A DNA stretch of 64,000 nucleotides from Nocardioides phosphati (GTDB lineage: Bacteria > Actinomycetota > Actinomycetes > Propionibacteriales > Nocardioidaceae), in assembly GCF_014646375.1 (NCBI RefSeq), contig NZ_BMNI01000001.1, positions 42,571 through 106,570 on the forward strand. The letters are read 5' to 3'. Every line of letters begins with the position of its first letter. Position 1 is the stretch's first letter. The position numbers and the translations under genes were made by a program. Shown piece after piece: positions 35,386 through 45,373 of this stretch. The notes under the pieces are model-generated. The model had not been told where the DNA came from. It ran no database searches and saw only the letters and a program-made list of their open reading frames with translations.

Positions 35386-35901
35386 ATGCGTCGTTCCCTG
35401 CTCCGCATCCCGCTCGCCCTCACGGCCGCAGCAGGTCTGGTCAGCACCGCGCTGGTCGGCGGTACCGCCGACGCGGGTGCGCCGGACGGCGTCGCCGCGA
35501 TCCGGGCGGCAACCGCACGGTTCCACGACCCGCAGGTCGCCATCGACGCCGGCTACATCCCGACCGATGTCTGCGTCGAGGCCCCCGGGCTCGGGGTCAT
35601 GGGCCAGCACTGGATCAACCCGTCGCTCGTCGGCTCCATCGACCTCCGCCACCCGGCGATCCTCCTGTATCAGCCGGGCACGGACGGGCCGGAGCTCGTC
35701 GCCGTGGAGTACTTCCAGCCCGACGCCGACCAGGACCTCAGCACCGACGGTGACCGGCCGTCGCTGCTCGGCCACCCGTTCGACGGTCCGATGCTCGGCC
35801 ACGAGCCGGGGATGCCGATCCACTACGACCTGCACGCGTGGGTCTGGCAGCACAATCCGGCCGGAACCTTCGCCCAGTTCAACCCGAGGGGGAGCTGCTG
35901 A
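35386..35901 (+). CDS. secreted protein with MGxHWxNP motif, function unknown
   Basis: A 171-residue exported protein. The signal peptide is MRRSLLRIPLALTAAAG... cleaved near TADAGA. The mature part has GYIPTDVCVEAPGLGVMGQH, WINPSLVG, HPAILLYQPGTDGPELVAVE and HYDLHAWVWQHNPAG. This set (MG-H-x-NP, then a P-LLY-P...G...LVAVE strand and a His-rich end) recurs in secreted proteins of soil bacteria with no known function; the His residues could bind metal. ATG 35386 is preceded by AGGAGG (35376-35381), an optimal site. Confidence 0.75.
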   Translation: MRRSLLRIPLALTAAAGLVSTALVGGTADAGAPDGVAAIRAATARFHDPQVAIDAGYIPTDVCVEAPGLGVMGQHWINPSLVGSIDLRHPAILLYQPGTDGPELVAVEYFQPDADQDLSTDGDRPSLLGHPFDGPMLGHEPGMPIHYDLHAWVWQHNPAGTFAQFNPRGSC

Positions 35902-35952
35902 GCCGATAAGGGTTCGTGCCCCGAGCCACCAGCGGCCTACGCTGGACGGCGT

Positions 35953-37479
35953 ATGAGCAACGCACACGCCACCGGACCCGAGCCCGTCGACCTCAGCGGA
36001 GCCCTCGCTGCCACCGAAGGGTGGGGCGACGACTACGAGTCGGGGTACGCCGACGACGACGCCCCGGCGTACGACCCGGAGACCGACGGGTGGCTGCGCG
36101 AGGGTGACCCGGAGGAGACCGTCGGCGAGGTCGACCTCGCCGCGCGTCACGCGCTGCGCCGCGTGGCCGGGCTGCGCACCGAGCTCGAGGACATCACCGA
36201 GGTCGAGTACCGCCAGCTCCGGCTCGAGCGGGTCATGCTCGTCGGGGTCTGGACCGAGGGCACCGAGCAGGACGCCGAGAACGCGATGGCCGAGCTCGCG
36301 CTGCTCGCCGAGACCGCCGGCGCCGAGGTGCTCGACGCGATCTACCAGCGGCGGCAGAAGCCCGACCCGGCGACGTACATCGGCCGCGGCAAGGTCGACG
36401 CGGTGCGCGAGATGGTCGAGGCCAACGGCGCCGACACCGTGATCATGGACGGTGAGCTCGCCCCGTCGCAGCTGCGCAACCTCGAGGACAAGATCAAGGT
36501 CAAGGTCGTCGACCGCACCGCGCTGATCCTCGACATCTTCGCCCAGCACGCGAAGTCGAAGGAGGGCCAGGCGCAGGTCGAGCTGGCCCAGCTGCAGTAC
36601 ATGAAGCAGCGCCTCCGTGGCTGGGGTGGCAACCTCTCGCGCCAGGCCGGTGGCCGGGTCGCGGGCGGTGAGGGCATCGGTGGCCGCGGCCCCGGTGAGA
36701 CCAAGATCGAGTCCGACCGCCGCCGGATCAACGACAAGATCGCCAAGCTCCGCCGCGAGCTCAAGGAGATGAAGGGGACCCGCGAGACCAAGCGGGCCAA
36801 CCGCAAGCGCCACGCGGTGCCCTCGGTCGTCATCGCGGGCTACACCAACGCCGGCAAGTCCTCGCTGCTCAACAAGCTCACCGACGCGGGCGTCCTCGTC
36901 GAGAACGCACTGTTCGCGACGCTCGACCCCACCACCCGGCGTACGACGACGGCCGACGGCCGCGAGTACACGATGTCCGACACCGTCGGCTTCGTCCGCC
37001 ACCTGCCGCACCAGCTGGTCGAGGCGTTCCGCTCGACGCTGGAGGAGGTCGCCGACGCGGACCTGATCCTGCACGTCGTCGACGGCTCGCACCCCGACCC
37101 CGAGGGCCAGATCGCCTCCGTGCGGGAGGTCTTCGCCGAGATCGAGGCGACGGGCGTGCCCGAGCTGATCGTCATCAACAAGGCCGACGCTGCAGACCCG
37201 CTGGTGATCGACCGGCTGCTGCGCCGCGAGCCGCACTCCGTTGTCGTCTCCGCGAAGACCGGCCAGGGCATCAGGGAGGCGCTGGCGCAGGTCGAGTCCG
37301 AGCTGCCGCGGCCCGGCGTGGAGTTCTCTGTGCTGCTGCCGTACTCCCGCGGTGACCTGGTCGACCGGATCCACCGTGCCGGTGAGATCGCCACGCTCGA
37401 GCACACCGCCGACGGCACGCTCGTCACCGGGCGCGCCAACGAGGACCTCGCCGGCGAGCTCGCGGCCTACGCCGTCTGA
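35953..37479 (+). CDS. hflX: GTPase HflX
   Basis: HflX is a ribosome-associated GTPase that splits stalled or stressed 70S ribosomes. The 508-residue protein has an acidic N-terminal extension (about 1-60, DDYESGYADDDAPAYDPETD) found in actinobacterial members, the HflX domain (TYIGRGKVDAVREMV, VELAQLQYMKQRLRG, GRGPGETKIESDRR) and the G domain with GYTNAGKSSLLN, the DTVGFVRHLP switch II and NKAD. TACGCT (35938-35943) lies nine bases before the ATG. Relatives in Mycobacterium are linked to hypoxia and antibiotic tolerance. Confidence 0.96.
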   Translation: MSNAHATGPEPVDLSGALAATEGWGDDYESGYADDDAPAYDPETDGWLREGDPEETVGEVDLAARHALRRVAGLRTELEDITEVEYRQLRLERVMLVGVWTEGTEQDAENAMAELALLAETAGAEVLDAIYQRRQKPDPATYIGRGKVDAVREMVEANGADTVIMDGELAPSQLRNLEDKIKVKVVDRTALILDIFAQHAKSKEGQAQVELAQLQYMKQRLRGWGGNLSRQAGGRVAGGEGIGGRGPGETKIESDRRRINDKIAKLRRELKEMKGTRETKRANRKRHAVPSVVIAGYTNAGKSSLLNKLTDAGVLVENALFATLDPTTRRTTTADGREYTMSDTVGFVRHLPHQLVEAFRSTLEEVADADLILHVVDGSHPDPEGQIASVREVFAEIEATGVPELIVINKADAADPLVIDRLLRREPHSVVVSAKTGQGIREALAQVESELPRPGVEFSVLLPYSRGDLVDRIHRAGEIATLEHTADGTLVTGRANEDLAGELAAYAV

Positions 37480-37523
37480 CTTTTCCCGTTCTCCTGCGGG
37501 GAAGTGCCCGCTGACCCCACCAT

Positions 37524-38246
37524 GTGCGCGTGGGACTCGTGGGGGCGCTGGGCGTTGGCCGGCAGCGACGTGTGATCGTCGCGCTCGGCGTGCTCCTCCT
37601 CGTGGTGGTCGGCGTCCTCGTCGTGACCGGTGCGGCCTGGTCGAGCGGCCGTCTGGAACGCCGCTGCGACCTCCTCGCCGAGGCCCGCATCGCGCGCGCG
37701 GACATCGTCACCGGCAGCGGCGACCGCGTGCTCGTCATCGGCGACTCCTGGTCGGCCGGGCGCGGGCTCGCGCACCCCGGCGACTCCTGGCCCTCGCAGC
37801 TGGCCGGGCGCGTGCACGTCGACGGCTTCACCGGCTCGGGCTTCTCCGAGCACGCCTCGCCCTGCGCCGGACGGTCGTACGCCGACCGGGTCGACCAGGC
37901 CCTCCAGCGCACCGGTGCCCGCCCCGACCTGGTCGTCCTCGAGGGCGGCCTCAACGAGACCGACCGGTCCGCCGACGCGATCCGCTCCGGTGTACGCCGG
38001 GTGCTGGAGCGCCTCGAGGACCGCGGCATCCCGGCCCGCGACATCGTGATCGTCGGCCCCGTCGCGGCACCGCGCCGCGCCGCCGGCGTACCGCGGGTGG
38101 ACGGGATCCTCGCGGACGAGGCGGCGCGCGCCGACGTGCTCTACCTGTCGATGGTCAACCTGCGGCTGCCCTACCTCGACGACCGGCTCCACCCGACCGT
38201 CGAGGGACACAGGGAGTTCGGCCAGGCGGTCGCCGCCCTGCTCTAG
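37524..38246 (+). CDS. membrane-anchored SGNH/GDSL hydrolase
   Basis: A 240-residue esterase or acyltransferase-type hydrolase with one N-terminal membrane helix (about 17-39) placing the catalytic part outside. SGNH blocks: VIGDSWSAGRG (Ser), the GSGF turn, EGGLNETDR (Asn) and the C-terminal DDRLHPTVEGH (Asp-His). Such enzymes deacylate lipids or cell-wall glycans. The start is uncertain among several GTGs near 37524; all lie before the membrane helix. It is 44 bases after hflX. Confidence 0.8.
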   Translation: MRVGLVGALGVGRQRRVIVALGVLLLVVVGVLVVTGAAWSSGRLERRCDLLAEARIARADIVTGSGDRVLVIGDSWSAGRGLAHPGDSWPSQLAGRVHVDGFTGSGFSEHASPCAGRSYADRVDQALQRTGARPDLVVLEGGLNETDRSADAIRSGVRRVLERLEDRGIPARDIVIVGPVAAPRRAAGVPRVDGILADEAARADVLYLSMVNLRLPYLDDRLHPTVEGHREFGQAVAALL

Positions 38247-38295
38247 GCGGTTCGCGGCCTGTGCAGGAAGCCGTTTCCCTGGCGGTCGGCGTGGC

Positions 38296-38301
38296 TATGC
38301 T
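38296..38301 (+). promoter_or_regulatory. -10 box of the DUF2207 gene
   Basis: TATGCT, seven bases before ATG 38309 with no ribosome site. It argues for 38309 rather than ATG 38297, which lies inside the box. Confidence 0.5.
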
Positions 38302-38308
38302 CGCGGGC

Positions 38309-40114
38309 ATGCGGGGGAAGCAGTGGGGCGATGGCGGAGTCTTCGGACTGACGGTGGCGGCACTCCTCGTGGCGCTCGGCCTCTTGGTCTGGCCTCTCCT
38401 CGGTGCCCTGTCCGCCGACGAGGACAGCGGCAATGATCCGGCGAAGGTCACCGACTACCGGGCCGAGACCACGGTGAGTAGCTCCGGGAAGCTGCACACC
38501 ACCGAGATGATCACGGCCGAGCTGCCTGCGGGACGCCACGGCATCTTCCGCTACTGGGACGTGGCGGATGGCGTCGACCCGCACGGGCGCGCGATGCCGC
38601 GCAACGTCAAGATCGAGCAGGACGGCAAGCCTGCTGAGGTCGCATGGCTGTGGAAGCAGGCGCGCCAGTTCCGCGTGGCGCGGATCGGGGACGCGGGGAC
38701 GATCCTTGATCCGGGCACGCACGTATGGAAGATCGACTACGACGTCGATGGCGTCCTCGCCAAGCCGGGCTCGCGTTACCGCGGTGGCTCCTGGGCGAGC
38801 GATGAGGGCAGCGAGTTCGTCTGGGATGTCGTGCCCTGGTCGGAAATGCAAGTGGACCGCGCCCAGGTGACGGTGCACCTCCCGTCCGACCCCACGTCCG
38901 AGCCCCAGTGCGCCCGCAGCAGCGGCCACTGCGCCGTCGCGGTCGACGGATCCACCGTGACGGTGACCGCCAGTGACATCGCCGTCCATGAACCCGTGAG
39001 CCTGGCGGCCCGACTCGATGGCGATCCCCACCCTGGGGTCCTGCTGCCATGGCCTGCCTGGCTCGATGCCGCTCTCGGACGCAGCGTCCCGGTTGCGCTC
39101 GGCCTGGCACTCCTCGCCGTGCTTGCCTTCGCGGTGGGCCGGTTGCTGGAGCGTCGCACACGAGAGCGCGCGCCCGGTTTCCCGGTGCTCTTCGAGCCGC
39201 CGGCCGGCATCGGGCCGGTGCAGGCGGCGTACATCGTGCGTGAGCAGCTCCCCAAGAACGCCGTGTCCTCGACGGTGCTCTACCTGGCCGAGCGGGGTTT
39301 CGTGAAGCTGGACCACCAGGGCCAGAACCGGTGGTCCGTGACCGGCCTCAAGACCGCCGCGGACTGGCAGGAGCTCGACGAGCTCTCGCAGCACGTTGGG
39401 CGCTCGCTCGGGGTCAACACCGAGAGCGGATCCTTCATCGTCGACGGCTCCGTCCATGCCGGCGAGAGGCTCTCCAAGCTGTCGACCTCGCTGCCCGAGC
39501 ACGCGCGCGACTGGGCGATCGGCCAGGGGCTGCTCGTGAAGAGCCCGATGGTCCCCGGCGGCCGCGTCGCCCTCGTCGTCGCCGCTGCCCTGGCTCTCCT
39601 CTGCGCGTGGCAGCAGCCGTTCGGCGTCGGCCTGATCGCACTCGTTCCCGGCCTCTTCGTCGTAGGTGGCATCGGCCTGGTCCAGGTCGCCGCCACCACC
39701 CATCGCACGGCCACAGGTCGTGACCTCTGGTCCCGCGCAGGTGGCTTCCGGCGGATGCTGGCCACCGACAGCGCCGAGGCCCGGTTCGACTTCGCCGCAC
39801 GCAAGGACCTCTACACCGCCTACATCCCGTACGCCGTCGCGTTCGGATGCGCCGACGCGTGGGCGCGCAAGTACACCGCCACCGTGGGGGAGCCGGCCCC
39901 GGTCCCGCTCTGGTACGCCGGAGGGATGGTCAACTCGGGCTACGGCGGTGGCTACGGCACCTTGTCGTTCGACAGTTTCGACGCAGCGCTCGGCTCCTCG
40001 ATCAGCGCGTACTCCGCGACGCAGCGCTCCTCCTCGTCGGGAGCCGGCGGAGGCGGTGGCTTCTCGTTCTCCGGTGGCGGCGGAGGCGGTGGAGGCGGGA
40101 TGGGCTCCTGGTGA
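38309..40114 (+). CDS. DUF2207 family membrane protein
   Basis: A 601-residue protein: one membrane helix (about 12-32), a beta-rich extracellular domain (about 45-225) with the DUF2207 pattern HTTEMITAELPAGRHGIFRY, two to three helices (about 245-270 and 410-460), a cytoplasmic segment GPVQAAYIVREQLPKNAVSS, and a C-terminal Ser then poly-Gly tail. Function unknown; family members pair with LemA, as here (63-base gap). The start rests on the -10 box seven bases upstream. Confidence 0.85.
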   Translation: MRGKQWGDGGVFGLTVAALLVALGLLVWPLLGALSADEDSGNDPAKVTDYRAETTVSSSGKLHTTEMITAELPAGRHGIFRYWDVADGVDPHGRAMPRNVKIEQDGKPAEVAWLWKQARQFRVARIGDAGTILDPGTHVWKIDYDVDGVLAKPGSRYRGGSWASDEGSEFVWDVVPWSEMQVDRAQVTVHLPSDPTSEPQCARSSGHCAVAVDGSTVTVTASDIAVHEPVSLAARLDGDPHPGVLLPWPAWLDAALGRSVPVALGLALLAVLAFAVGRLLERRTRERAPGFPVLFEPPAGIGPVQAAYIVREQLPKNAVSSTVLYLAERGFVKLDHQGQNRWSVTGLKTAADWQELDELSQHVGRSLGVNTESGSFIVDGSVHAGERLSKLSTSLPEHARDWAIGQGLLVKSPMVPGGRVALVVAAALALLCAWQQPFGVGLIALVPGLFVVGGIGLVQVAATTHRTATGRDLWSRAGGFRRMLATDSAEARFDFAARKDLYTAYIPYAVAFGCADAWARKYTATVGEPAPVPLWYAGGMVNSGYGGGYGTLSFDSFDAALGSSISAYSATQRSSSSGAGGGGGFSFSGGGGGGGGGMGSW

Positions 40115-40177
40115 GCCGCCTGCCGACGCAGCTGGCTCACTGGTAGAACAGACGCACATCCATCTCAGGGGGACCTC

Positions 40178-40738
40178 ATGATCTTCGCCATCATCGCGAT
40201 CGTCGTCGTGCTGGCGCTCGTCGCCTTCTTCGTCGTCGGCTTCAACAAGCTCCGCACGCAGAACGTCGCGGTCGACGAGGCGCTCGGCGGCATCGACGTC
40301 CAGCTCACCCGACGGGCCGACCTGATCCCCAACCTGGTCAACACGGTGAAGGGCTACGCCCAGCACGAGGCCGGGGTGCTCGAGGCCGTGACGGCTGCGC
40401 GTGCCGGGCTGCAGCAGGCCGCGCAGGGCGGCTCGGTCGCTGACAAGGCGGCCGCCGAGGGCGTGCTCAACCAGGCGCTCGGCCGGCTCTTCGCCGTCGC
40501 CGAGGCGTACCCCGACCTCAAGGCGTCGGCCAACTTCCAGCAGCTGCAGGCCGAGCTGAGCGACACCGAGAACAAGCTGGCCTTCTCCCGGCAGTACTAC
40601 AACGACGCCGCGGCCACGCTCAACAAGTCGGTGCAGACGATCCCGTGGATGTTCTTCGCCGGCGTCGCGGGCGTCTCCAAGCGCGACTTCTACGAGGCGC
40701 CGCAGGGCCAGGAGGCACCGCCGACCGTCAGCTTCTGA
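40178..40738 (+). CDS. lemA: LemA family protein
   Basis: A 186-residue protein with one N-terminal membrane helix (about 3-22) and a long helical bundle outside or along the membrane. Motifs: GGIDVQLTRRADLIPNLVNT, VKGYAQHEAGVLEAVTAARA and LAFSRQYYNDAAATLNKSV. LemA proteins form membrane-associated helical bundles of unclear role and often accompany DUF2207 proteins, as here. ATG 40178 has a GGGGGA ribosome site. The next gene starts 184 bases later. Confidence 0.93.
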   Translation: MIFAIIAIVVVLALVAFFVVGFNKLRTQNVAVDEALGGIDVQLTRRADLIPNLVNTVKGYAQHEAGVLEAVTAARAGLQQAAQGGSVADKAAAEGVLNQALGRLFAVAEAYPDLKASANFQQLQAELSDTENKLAFSRQYYNDAAATLNKSVQTIPWMFFAGVAGVSKRDFYEAPQGQEAPPTVSF

Positions 40739-40922
40739 GGCGGTCTGCGCTGTCCCTCGAACAGCATTCCGGGGCGCGCCGGACACCCGCGTCCACCCCT
40801 CCAGACGGGCTATTGCGCGACGACGCCCCGTGCGTTTCAGTCGGACACGTCGAGCGGGGCTTGGGAGATCCCCGTGAGGCGTGAGGCGGGCCGGAGGGGC
40901 CTGCCCCGAGGGAGGGAAACCC

Positions 40923-43094
40923 ATGTCTGTTCTCAGGCGACATGTCTCTGCCGTCAGCGTCGTCACGCTGGCTGCGGCAAGCACCGCGCTCCAGATCGTC
41001 TCGGCCACCGGCGCATCCGCTGCGCCGGCGTCAGCCGGGTGCCAGGACCGGCTCATCGAGCACGCCCAGCGCGCCTCGGTGGTCGCTGAGCGCAACCCGT
41101 CGGCGTTCCGGAAGGCCGCGGCAGCCAACCGCGTGAGCGCGGCAGGGCTGCGCCGCCAGGCGGACGACCGGGCCCTGTGGCTCGACCCCTGTGGCCTCCG
41201 CTTCTACGTCGAGGAGAAGGCGCCGACCGCGGCCCAGGCGAGCCTGGCTTCGTCGACGGCCGTGCGGCCGTTGTCGGAGACGTTCCTGCTCGAGTCACGC
41301 CCGGGCTCGAACCGCACGATCTACCTCGACTTCACCGGCGACACCGTCAACGGCACGGCCTGGAACCAGTCATACGGCGCTGACATCGTCGCGCAGCCCT
41401 ACTCGATCGACACGACCGTCGACACGAACTTCTCCGACGCCGAGCTGACCGAGATCCAGCGGACCTGGCAGACGGTCGCGGAGGACTACGCGCCGTTCGA
41501 CGTCAACGTCACCACGAAGGACCCCGGCGCGGCGGCGATCGACCGCACCGACTCCACCGACCAGGTCTTCGGCACCCGTGCGCTGATCACCAACGGCGGC
41601 ACCGTCTACGACAAGTGCGGCTGCGGTGGCGTGGCCTACGTCAACGTCTTCACCAGCAGCGGCTCCAACCACGGCTACTACCAGCCGGCCTGGGTCTTCT
41701 CGAACGGCACCGGCAAGAACGGCAAGAGCGTCGGCGAGGCGACCGCGCACGAGGTCGGCCACAACTTCGGCCTGAGCCACGACGGCACCTCGACGCAGGG
41801 CTACTACTCCGGGGTGGCTCCCTGGGCACCGATCATGGGCGCGTCGTACTACCAGCCGGTGACGCAGTGGTCGCTCGGTGAGTACCCCGACGCGAACCAG
41901 CACCAGGACGACCTGGCGATCATCGCGACCGGCGCGCCGCTGCGGGCCGACGACCACGGCAACTCCGCCGCCACGGCGACCGTGCTCGGCGCGGACGCCC
42001 CGGCCAACGGCGTCATCTCGACCCGCCAGGACGTCGACGCCTTCGGGTTCACCGGGTCGGGGAGCACCACGGTCAGCGTGACGCCGGCTGACGGCGTACC
42101 TGATCTCGACGTGCAGCTGAGCATCCTCGACGCGTCGGGCGCGACCGTCGCGACGGTCAACCCCGCGGTCACGCGGGTCTCGTCCGGGCAGTCCACCGGC
42201 CTGGACGCGACGTGGACCGGCACGCTGCCGGCCGGCGGCGCGACGTACACCGCCGTCGTCGACGGTGTCGGCTCGGGCGACCCGGCCGTCGCCGGGCAGT
42301 ACAGCGACTACGCCTCGCTCGGCAACTACCAGATCCGGATGACCACGACGACGGCGCCGCAGCCGAACACGGTGACGGTCACCAATCCGGGCGCGCAGAG
42401 CGCGACCGTCGGTGCACCCGCATCGTTGCAGGTCCAGGGCGCCGACTCCGCGTCGGGAGAGACGCTGACCTGGAGCGCGACGGGCCTGCCGGCCGGACTC
42501 ACCATCAACGCCGGCACCGGCCTGATCTCCGGTACGCCGACGGCGTCGGGCAGCTTCTCGTCGACGGTCACCGCGAAGGACAGCACCGGGGCCACCGGCG
42601 CCGCGACGTTCTCCTGGGCCGTCGCCCCTGCCCCGACCGCGTGCACCGGCCAGAAGCTCGGCAACCCCGGCTTCGAAACCGGAACGGCGGCCCCGTGGAC
42701 GGTCAGCGACGCCTCGATCATCAACAACAACACCGCCAAGCCGGCCCGCACGGGCACGTGGGACGCATGGTTGGGCGGCTACGGCAGCGCCGTGACGGAC
42801 ACGCTGAAGCAGACGGTCAGCGTCCCGGCCGGATGCAAGGCGACGTTCACGTTCTGGCTGGCGATCGACAGTGCAGAGGGAACCCGCCGCGCCTACGACA
42901 CCCTGACGGTCAAGGCGGGTTCGACCACCCTCGCGACCTACTCGAACCGCAACAAGGGCGGGGGCTACCAGCAGCGCACGGTCGACCTCTCCGGCTTCGC
43001 CGGGCAGACGGTGACGCTGTCGTTCACCTCGATCGAGGACAGCTCGCGGCAGACGTCGTTCGTCGTCGACGACACCGCGGTGACGCTCTCCTGA
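40923..43094 (+). CDS. secreted metzincin-type zinc protease with C-terminal adhesion domains
   Basis: A 723-residue exported protease. The signal peptide ends near [10 protein letters not shown]. After a propeptide-like helical region, the catalytic domain (about 120-325) has [12 protein letters not shown], the full HExxHxxGxxHD metzincin site, with the Met-turn in PIMGASYY. Then come a beta domain (about 340-475), an Ig-like putative-adhesion domain ([38 protein letters not shown]) and a C-terminal jelly-roll domain (about 580-723). ATG 40923 has GAGGGAGGG upstream. It probably degrades extracellular protein. Confidence 0.88.
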   Translation: MSVLRRHVSAVSVVTLAAASTALQIVSATGASAAPASAGCQDRLIEHAQRASVVAERNPSAFRKAAAANRVSAAGLRRQADDRALWLDPCGLRFYVEEKAPTAAQASLASSTAVRPLSETFLLESRPGSNRTIYLDFTGDTVNGTAWNQSYGADIVAQPYSIDTTVDTNFSDAELTEIQRTWQTVAEDYAPFDVNVTTKDPGAAAIDRTDSTDQVFGTRALITNGGTVYDKCGCGGVAYVNVFTSSGSNHGYYQPAWVFSNGTGKNGKSVGEATAHEVGHNFGLSHDGTSTQGYYSGVAPWAPIMGASYYQPVTQWSLGEYPDANQHQDDLAIIATGAPLRADDHGNSAATATVLGADAPANGVISTRQDVDAFGFTGSGSTTVSVTPADGVPDLDVQLSILDASGATVATVNPAVTRVSSGQSTGLDATWTGTLPAGGATYTAVVDGVGSGDPAVAGQYSDYASLGNYQIRMTTTTAPQPNTVTVTNPGAQSATVGAPASLQVQGADSASGETLTWSATGLPAGLTINAGTGLISGTPTASGSFSSTVTAKDSTGATGAATFSWAVAPAPTACTGQKLGNPGFETGTAAPWTVSDASIINNNTAKPARTGTWDAWLGGYGSAVTDTLKQTVSVPAGCKATFTFWLAIDSAEGTRRAYDTLTVKAGSTTLATYSNRNKGGGYQQRTVDLSGFAGQTVTLSFTSIEDSSRQTSFVVDDTAVTLS

Positions 43095-43114
43095 GCCGAG
43101 CCTGATCCACCCTC

Positions 43115-43152
43115 GACGTGTGCCGGCCCGGGCCTCCGGGCCGGCACACGTC
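43115..43152 (+). terminator. terminator after the metzincin gene
   Basis: A perfect 17-bp stem, 43115-43131 with 43136-43152, around a GCCT loop, 20 bases after the stop codon. Confidence 0.9.
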
Positions 43153-43214
43153 GCGCCACGTTCGCCTGCTCCCGCCTGTGGACCCCGGACGGCGCCGCTG
43201 TCAGAGGAGGGCCG

Positions 43215-43220
43215 TAGAGT
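43215..43220 (+). promoter_or_regulatory. -10 box fixing the GTG start of the DinG-like helicase
   Basis: TAGAGT, six bases before GTG 43227. No ribosome site lies within reach, so the mRNA is probably leaderless. Confidence 0.6.
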
Positions 43221-43226
43221 TCTGCG

Positions 43227-45212
43227 GTGACCCAGACCTCCGAGACCACGCGTGTCCGCGAGGTGCTTGCCGAGGCGGTGAGCGCGCTCGGCGGTGTCGA
43301 GCGCCCCGGGCAGGTCGCGATGGCGGAGGCCGTCGCGCAGGCGCTGGAGGAGCAGGAGCACCTCCTCGTCCAGGCCGGCACCGGCACCGGCAAGTCGCTC
43401 GGCTACCTCGTGCCGTCGCTGCTCCACCGCGACCGGGTGGTCGTGGCGACCGCGACGCTCGCGCTGCAGCACCAGCTCGTCGAGCGCGACATCCCGCGGC
43501 TGATGGACGCGATCGGTCACCACCGTGACATCGACACGTCGTTCGCGGTGCTGAAGGGGCGCTCCAACTACGCCTGCCTCCACCGCATCCGCGAGGGCGT
43601 GCCCGACGAGCAGGGCGTGCTGGTCGAGGCGCCGCTCGGTGAGCTCGGCAAGCAGGTCCTCGAGCTGCGTGAGTGGGCTGAGGACGAGGCGAAGAACGGT
43701 CTGAGCGGCGAGCGCGACAACGCCCCGCGCCACACCGAGCGGGTCTGGCGGCAGGTCAGCGTCAGCGCGCGCGAGTGCCTCGGCAAGGCGAAGTGTGCCT
43801 TCGGCGAGGAGTGCTTCGCCGAGCAGGCGAAGGAGAAGGCTGCCCAGTCGCAGCTCGTCATCACCAACCACAGCCTCCTCGCGATCGACGCGATCGAGGG
43901 CATCCCGATGATCCCGGAGTACGACGCGGTCGTCATCGACGAGGCCCACGAGCTCGTGGCCCGGGTGACCCAGGCGGCGTCCTCCGAGCTGGCGCCCGGC
44001 GACGTCGAGCGGGCCGGCCGGCGCGCTGCGCGCCAGGTCGACGGGCGCGAGGCCGACGAGCTGCTCGACGCGGCCGAGGCGCTCTCCGACGCGATCGCCG
44101 GCGTCCACCCGGGCCGCATCGAGCGGATGCCGGTCGACCTGGCCGACGCCCTCGCGCTGGTGCGTGACGCGGCGCGCGCGTGCGTCTCGGCGTTCCCGAA
44201 GGAGAAGGGGGGCGACGACGCTGACGCGGCCAAGACGCAGGCCAAGGCGATGGTCGGCGACGTGCTGGCGGTCGCCGAGCGCATGGCCGCGGACCTGGAG
44301 TCCGACGTCCTGTGGCGCAACGACCGGCTCCCGCAGCACGGCGGTCCGCAGCTCTGCCTGGCGCCGCTGCAGGTCTGGGGACAGATCCGCGACAAGCTGC
44401 TCGCCGACAAGACCGTGGTCTTCACCTCCGCGACGCTCATGCTGGGCGGCGACTTCGGCGTCGTCGCCTCCTCACTGGGCCTGAAGCCGACCGAGCGCGT
44501 TGCCGACGGTGACTCCGCGCCGGCGCGCGGTGACGGCGTACAGCCGTGGCGGGGGTTCGACGTCGGCTCGCCGTTCGACTACGCCCGGCAGGGCATCCTG
44601 TACGTCGCGCGCCACCTGCCGCAGCCCGGTCGCGACGGCCTGGTGAAGGCGACCCTCGACGAGATCGTCGAGCTGATCGACGCTGCCGACGGCCGCACGC
44701 TCGGCCTCTTCTCCTCCAAGCGCGCCGCGGAGGCCGCTGCGGAGGAGGTCCGCACGCGACTGCCGCACCTGACGACGCTCGCCCAGGGCGATGCGCAGCT
44801 GCCGGAGCTCGCGAAGCAGTTCGTGGAGGACCCCCACACGGTCCTCTTCGGCACGCTCTCGCTGTGGCAGGGGCTCGACGTCCCGGGCGACACCTGCACG
44901 CTCGTGCTCATCGACCGGATCCCGTTCCCGCGTCCCGACGACCCGCTCATGTCCGCGCGCCAGAAGGCCGCTGATCGCGCGGGTGCGAACGGCTTCATGT
45001 CCGTCGCCGCCACCCATGCCGCGCTGCTGATGGCGCAGGGTGCCGGCCGCCTGATCCGCACCTCGTCGGACCGCGGCGTCGTCGCCGTCCTCGACCCCCG
45101 CCTGGCCACCGCCCGCTATGGCGGCTTCCTGCGCGCCTCCCTGCCTCCGATGTGGCCCACGGTCGACCCGCAGATGGTGAGGGGAGCGCTGAAGCGCCTC
45201 GCCGGCAACTAG
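43227..45212 (+). CDS. DinG/XPD-type ATP-dependent helicase
   Basis: A 661-residue superfamily 2 helicase. Walker A QAGTGTGKSLGY (about 50), the iron-sulfur cysteines in NYACLHRI and ECLGKAKCAFGEECF (about 120-195), the DEAH box VVIDEAHEL (about 238), and C-terminal motifs V/VI in GTLSLWQGLDVPG and AQGAGRLIRTSSDRG. XPD-like helicases unwind DNA 5'-3' in repair and at R-loops. The start is GTG 43227. Relatives lie near lexA and nrdR in Actinobacteria, consistent with a damage role. Confidence 0.92.
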   Translation: MTQTSETTRVREVLAEAVSALGGVERPGQVAMAEAVAQALEEQEHLLVQAGTGTGKSLGYLVPSLLHRDRVVVATATLALQHQLVERDIPRLMDAIGHHRDIDTSFAVLKGRSNYACLHRIREGVPDEQGVLVEAPLGELGKQVLELREWAEDEAKNGLSGERDNAPRHTERVWRQVSVSARECLGKAKCAFGEECFAEQAKEKAAQSQLVITNHSLLAIDAIEGIPMIPEYDAVVIDEAHELVARVTQAASSELAPGDVERAGRRAARQVDGREADELLDAAEALSDAIAGVHPGRIERMPVDLADALALVRDAARACVSAFPKEKGGDDADAAKTQAKAMVGDVLAVAERMAADLESDVLWRNDRLPQHGGPQLCLAPLQVWGQIRDKLLADKTVVFTSATLMLGGDFGVVASSLGLKPTERVADGDSAPARGDGVQPWRGFDVGSPFDYARQGILYVARHLPQPGRDGLVKATLDEIVELIDAADGRTLGLFSSKRAAEAAAEEVRTRLPHLTTLAQGDAQLPELAKQFVEDPHTVLFGTLSLWQGLDVPGDTCTLVLIDRIPFPRPDDPLMSARQKAADRAGANGFMSVAATHAALLMAQGAGRLIRTSSDRGVVAVLDPRLATARYGGFLRASLPPMWPTVDPQMVRGALKRLAGN

Positions 45213-45373
45213 CGGCCGAGATGTGACTGGTCGTGCGCCGGTCGCCGCCTCATGCCTTGATGCCACGCCTGCCTGTGGACGACGGACTTCCCCGAACTGG
45301 CTGGCGCGTCCTACGGTTCTGCTGCGCGCTCGTCCTTGTGGGCGCGGCTTCTCGGGAACCAAGGACGGCCCTC